Origin: Parachlamydiales bacterium
GTDB taxonomy: Bacteria > Chlamydiota > Chlamydiia > Chlamydiales > Rhabdochlamydiaceae
Length of the DNA stretch: 64,000 nucleotides
Direction: 5' to 3'
Assembly (NCBI GenBank): GCA_003153295.1
Contig: PLXY01000005.1
Location: 49,298-113,297 of the forward strand
The notes beneath the pieces were generated by a model that was not told the origin of the DNA, did no database searches, and was given only the letters and a program-made list of their open reading frames with translations. The translations under genes were made by a program, and so were the position numbers. This document shows, in pieces, positions 62,209-64,000 of this stretch; the stretch's first letter is position 1, and each line of letters opens with the position of its first letter.

Positions 62209-63090
62209 ATGAGTGCATTGCCAACTGTTTCAGCTGCTTTGTTAAATAAACTGAAAGATACTATTACTTGCAGCATATGTCAGGATATCCTGACAGATCC
62301 TGTTATTGCATGCACTAAACAGCATATCTTTGATCTTCACTGCCTCATGCATTGGGTCGAACGTAAACCTACCTGCCCTGAATGTCGAGAAAAACTGCAA
62401 TCGACCTTTCAAACAAACCGTCTTGCCCAAATGAACATTGAAATTTATCAAAATGGATTAAAACAAGAGAAAGAAACTTTAGAAAAACGCGCACAGCTTG
62501 CCACTTCTACATCAGTCCGTTTAGACGGTTTACCCATTCTCAATAATGTAGCACCTGTTATTTCTACAAATTCTACGGTGGCTTTAATTTCTTCACCCCC
62601 TGTAACTCCAGCTACTCGATCGCCCATTTTTGATGCTGTCTCCCAAGGCAACATAGAATCTTTCAAATTGTTAATTCAAAGTGGAGAATCTGTTAATCAG
62701 GTTGATGCTGCTGGTAATTTTCCAATCTTTTACGCCAAAACAAATGCGATGGTAGAGTTTCTTCTGAAAGCTGGAGCTAAAATCAAACGTGTTCCTTCTC
62801 AAAAAAATTCCGAACAAAATGATCGTTTTTTTGAGGCTATCTCTAGTGATAATCTTGTAATTGCAAAAGAGCTTTTGGAAAATGGTCTCTGTAACATTGA
62901 AGCCTGGAAAGAGAAATTTGACACGCCCTTACGTTTAGCCATGAAAAAATCTACCATTATGATGATGTTATTGGTTAGAGCGGGGGCAAACATCGAACGT
63001 TTAGATTATATTAAAGATGGTTGTGGTAAGAACCTTGAAATTACTCCTTTATTTTTCCTTTTAACTTTTAATCATAAAAGATGCAGATGA
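62209..63090 (+). CDS. RING-finger/ankyrin protein, N-terminal part (frameshifted)
   Basis: Start at the ATG 62209; an in-frame TTG at 62161 is unlikely. Residues 21-59 form a RING-type finger: C21-x-x-C24, C35, H39, H44/C45, C56-x-x-C59 (TCSICQDILTDPVIACTKQH, then PTCPECR). One ligand position after the Phe is Asp42 instead of Cys. A Thr/Pro-rich linker and two ankyrin-like units follow (SPIFDAVSQGNIESFKLLIQ, TPLRLAMKKSTIMMMLLVRA). The frame ends at 63090, but the ankyrin sequence continues in another frame from 63071. RING domains recruit E2 enzymes for ubiquitin transfer; a host-directed ligase is inferred. Confidence 0.8.
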   Translation: MSALPTVSAALLNKLKDTITCSICQDILTDPVIACTKQHIFDLHCLMHWVERKPTCPECREKLQSTFQTNRLAQMNIEIYQNGLKQEKETLEKRAQLATSTSVRLDGLPILNNVAPVISTNSTVALISSPPVTPATRSPIFDAVSQGNIESFKLLIQSGESVNQVDAAGNFPIFYAKTNAMVEFLLKAGAKIKRVPSQKNSEQNDRFFEAISSDNLVIAKELLENGLCNIEAWKEKFDTPLRLAMKKSTIMMMLLVRAGANIERLDYIKDGCGKNLEITPLFFLLTFNHKRCR

Positions 63091-63886
63091 AAAGGTAGAA
63101 ATTTTATTAAAAGCAAGTGCAAATATACATGCACGGGGACCGGGGTATATATTTTCTCTTAAAAGTTTGGAAACAAATACAGTGGCCTTTGTACAAGCTC
63201 CTTTGATAGGCAGTCCTAATGTAATCAGATTATTTATTCAACGCGGAGCAAATGTTAATGTTGCTGACGAATGTGGGTTCACCGCCCTTCATCATGCATC
63301 TGGAGAGAATCTAGAAGTTGTAAAAACCCTTGTAGAAGCAGGAGCTAATATTAACGCTAGAGCAGGACAAATTAATGCAAGAAAGGAGCGTACTCGAACT
63401 CCCCTATCTAGGGCTGCTCGATGTAATAAAGTGGATATCATACAATATTTGCTTTCTAGAGGTACTACTTTAAATATTCTTTTGGAAGAGTGGACTCCTC
63501 TGCATCAAGCAGTTAGGTATAACCATGTTCCAGCAACTGAAGCTCTTCTAAATGCTGGAGCACCTATAAATGCGCAAGACGAGGATGGACAATCTCCTTT
63601 ATATCAAGCTTGTTGTCTAGGTGATTATAATATCGAAGTAACTAAGCTTTTGCTAAAGAAAAAACCTAATATAGACCTTCCAAATAAGTGGGGGAAAACG
63701 CCGCTATTGATAGCTTGTTCTAATCGATCTTTAAAAACCGTTCAACTTTTAATCGAAAATGGAGCTTCCTTACACCTGCCAGACAAGGATGGAGAAACCC
63801 CTCTTAGTTGTATGAGAAAATCTCCTGAAGTGTTTAAGGAAATTCTCTCTAAAATGAATGCGGAAACAAATTGCAATATTCTTTAA
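63071..63886 (+). CDS. RING-finger/ankyrin protein, C-terminal part after frameshift
   Basis: Continuation in the next frame (KDADEKVEILLKASANIHAR onward) of the protein begun at 62209. About six ankyrin repeats: GFTALHHASGENLEVVKTLV, RTPLSRAARCNKVDIIQYLL, WTPLHQAVRYNHVPATEALL, GQSPLYQACCLGDYNIEVTK, KTPLLIACSNRSLKTVQLLI, GETPLSCMRK. Restoring one base near 63060-63075 would fuse both parts into one protein of about 559 residues. A separate start at 63167 (TTG) or 63182 (GTG) would give a shorter ankyrin-only protein. Confidence 0.75.
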   Translation: MIKDADEKVEILLKASANIHARGPGYIFSLKSLETNTVAFVQAPLIGSPNVIRLFIQRGANVNVADECGFTALHHASGENLEVVKTLVEAGANINARAGQINARKERTRTPLSRAARCNKVDIIQYLLSRGTTLNILLEEWTPLHQAVRYNHVPATEALLNAGAPINAQDEDGQSPLYQACCLGDYNIEVTKLLLKKKPNIDLPNKWGKTPLLIACSNRSLKTVQLLIENGASLHLPDKDGETPLSCMRKSPEVFKEILSKMNAETNCNIL

Positions 63887-63909
63887 CAAGATTGAGATAT
63901 ACATCTGTG

Positions 63910-64000
63910 ATGAAACATATTCTTATTACCCAACTTGGAGTCCTTCTCCTTTGTTTGATGTTATCGACGGTCAACTTTCTAGATTTTGGATTTATTCCTA
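63910..64000 (+). CDS. 5' end of an exported protein, cut by window edge
   Basis: The frame from the ATG at 63910 runs off the right edge after 30 residues. The start is hydrophobic (MKHILITQLGVLLLCLMLST) and looks like a signal peptide. No family can be assigned from so little. Confidence 0.4.
   Translation, partial: MKHILITQLGVLLLCLMLSTVNFLDFGFIP

Noticed and set aside
1..64000. tRNA or rRNA genes
   Set aside because: No cloverleaf with TTC-like T-loop and CCA-adjacent acceptor stem was found by eye; a tRNAscan-SE run would be decisive.

Overview
The window reads as chromosomal DNA of a member of the phylum Chlamydiota, most likely an environmental (amoeba- or protist-associated) family rather than Chlamydiaceae. 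Two things support this. First, xerC, an ABC-F ATPase, ribonuclease Z, lon, tsaB, rpsU and dnaJ occur in this order, which is the order I remember for the Chlamydia trachomatis block CT341-CT348. Second, there are several paralogous MOMP-like outer-membrane barrels ending in Phe. The exact family (Simkaniaceae, Waddliaceae, Parachlamydiaceae or other) cannot be settled by eye.

Layout. 1-3.5 kb holds three MOMP-like genes, one cut by the window edge. 3.5-19.5 kb is the conserved core block, interrupted by insertions: a two-gene hypothetical pair, carbonic anhydrase plus an AlbA_2-type regulator, a lipobox-bearing MOMP-like protein, a repeat protein, and a licD gene bracketed by a duplicated rnz 3' end. 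19.5-27 kb holds a paralogous membrane-protein pair, a DUF4258-type toxin-antitoxin pair abutting a methyltransferase remnant, a homodimeric-type glycyl-tRNA synthetase, a possible carrier-like protein, and a NamZ/dipeptidase pair for muropeptide processing. 27.5-31 kb is a cluster of probable host-directed membrane proteins, two carrying recognisable RhoGAP domains. 31-42.3 kb mixes outer-membrane barrels, an exported TrxR-Trx fusion, a site-2 protease and a three-gene NHEJ operon (ku, ligase, polymerase).

42.6-64 kb is accessory. It opens with a 5.3-kb RHS polymorphic toxin and its adjacent probable immunity gene. A graveyard of broken IS elements follows (an unclassified DDE transposase in two copies 9 kb apart, plus ISAs1, IS3 twice, IS110 and possibly IS66). 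Among these sit intact genes with eukaryote-like domains: ankyrin, F-box plus ankyrin, a PARG-like ADP-ribose glycohydrolase, U-box, a degenerate U-box, and RING plus ankyrin with a frameshift. Most carry one or two N-terminal hydrophobic segments, as expected of type III-secreted inclusion-membrane effectors, although secretion is inferred and not shown.

How the genes fit together. The core block supplies proteostasis (lon, dnaJ), translation (rpsU, tsaB, glyS), chromosome dimer resolution (xerC) and tRNA maturation (rnz). The barrels remodel the envelope. The RhoGAP, ubiquitin-ligase-like and PARG-like proteins form a plausible toolkit against host Rho GTPases, ubiquitin and ADP-ribose signalling. 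A repeated palindrome (44-46 bp) sits exactly between convergent gene ends in two places and appears to act as a bidirectional terminator. I saw no tRNA, rRNA or CRISPR array.
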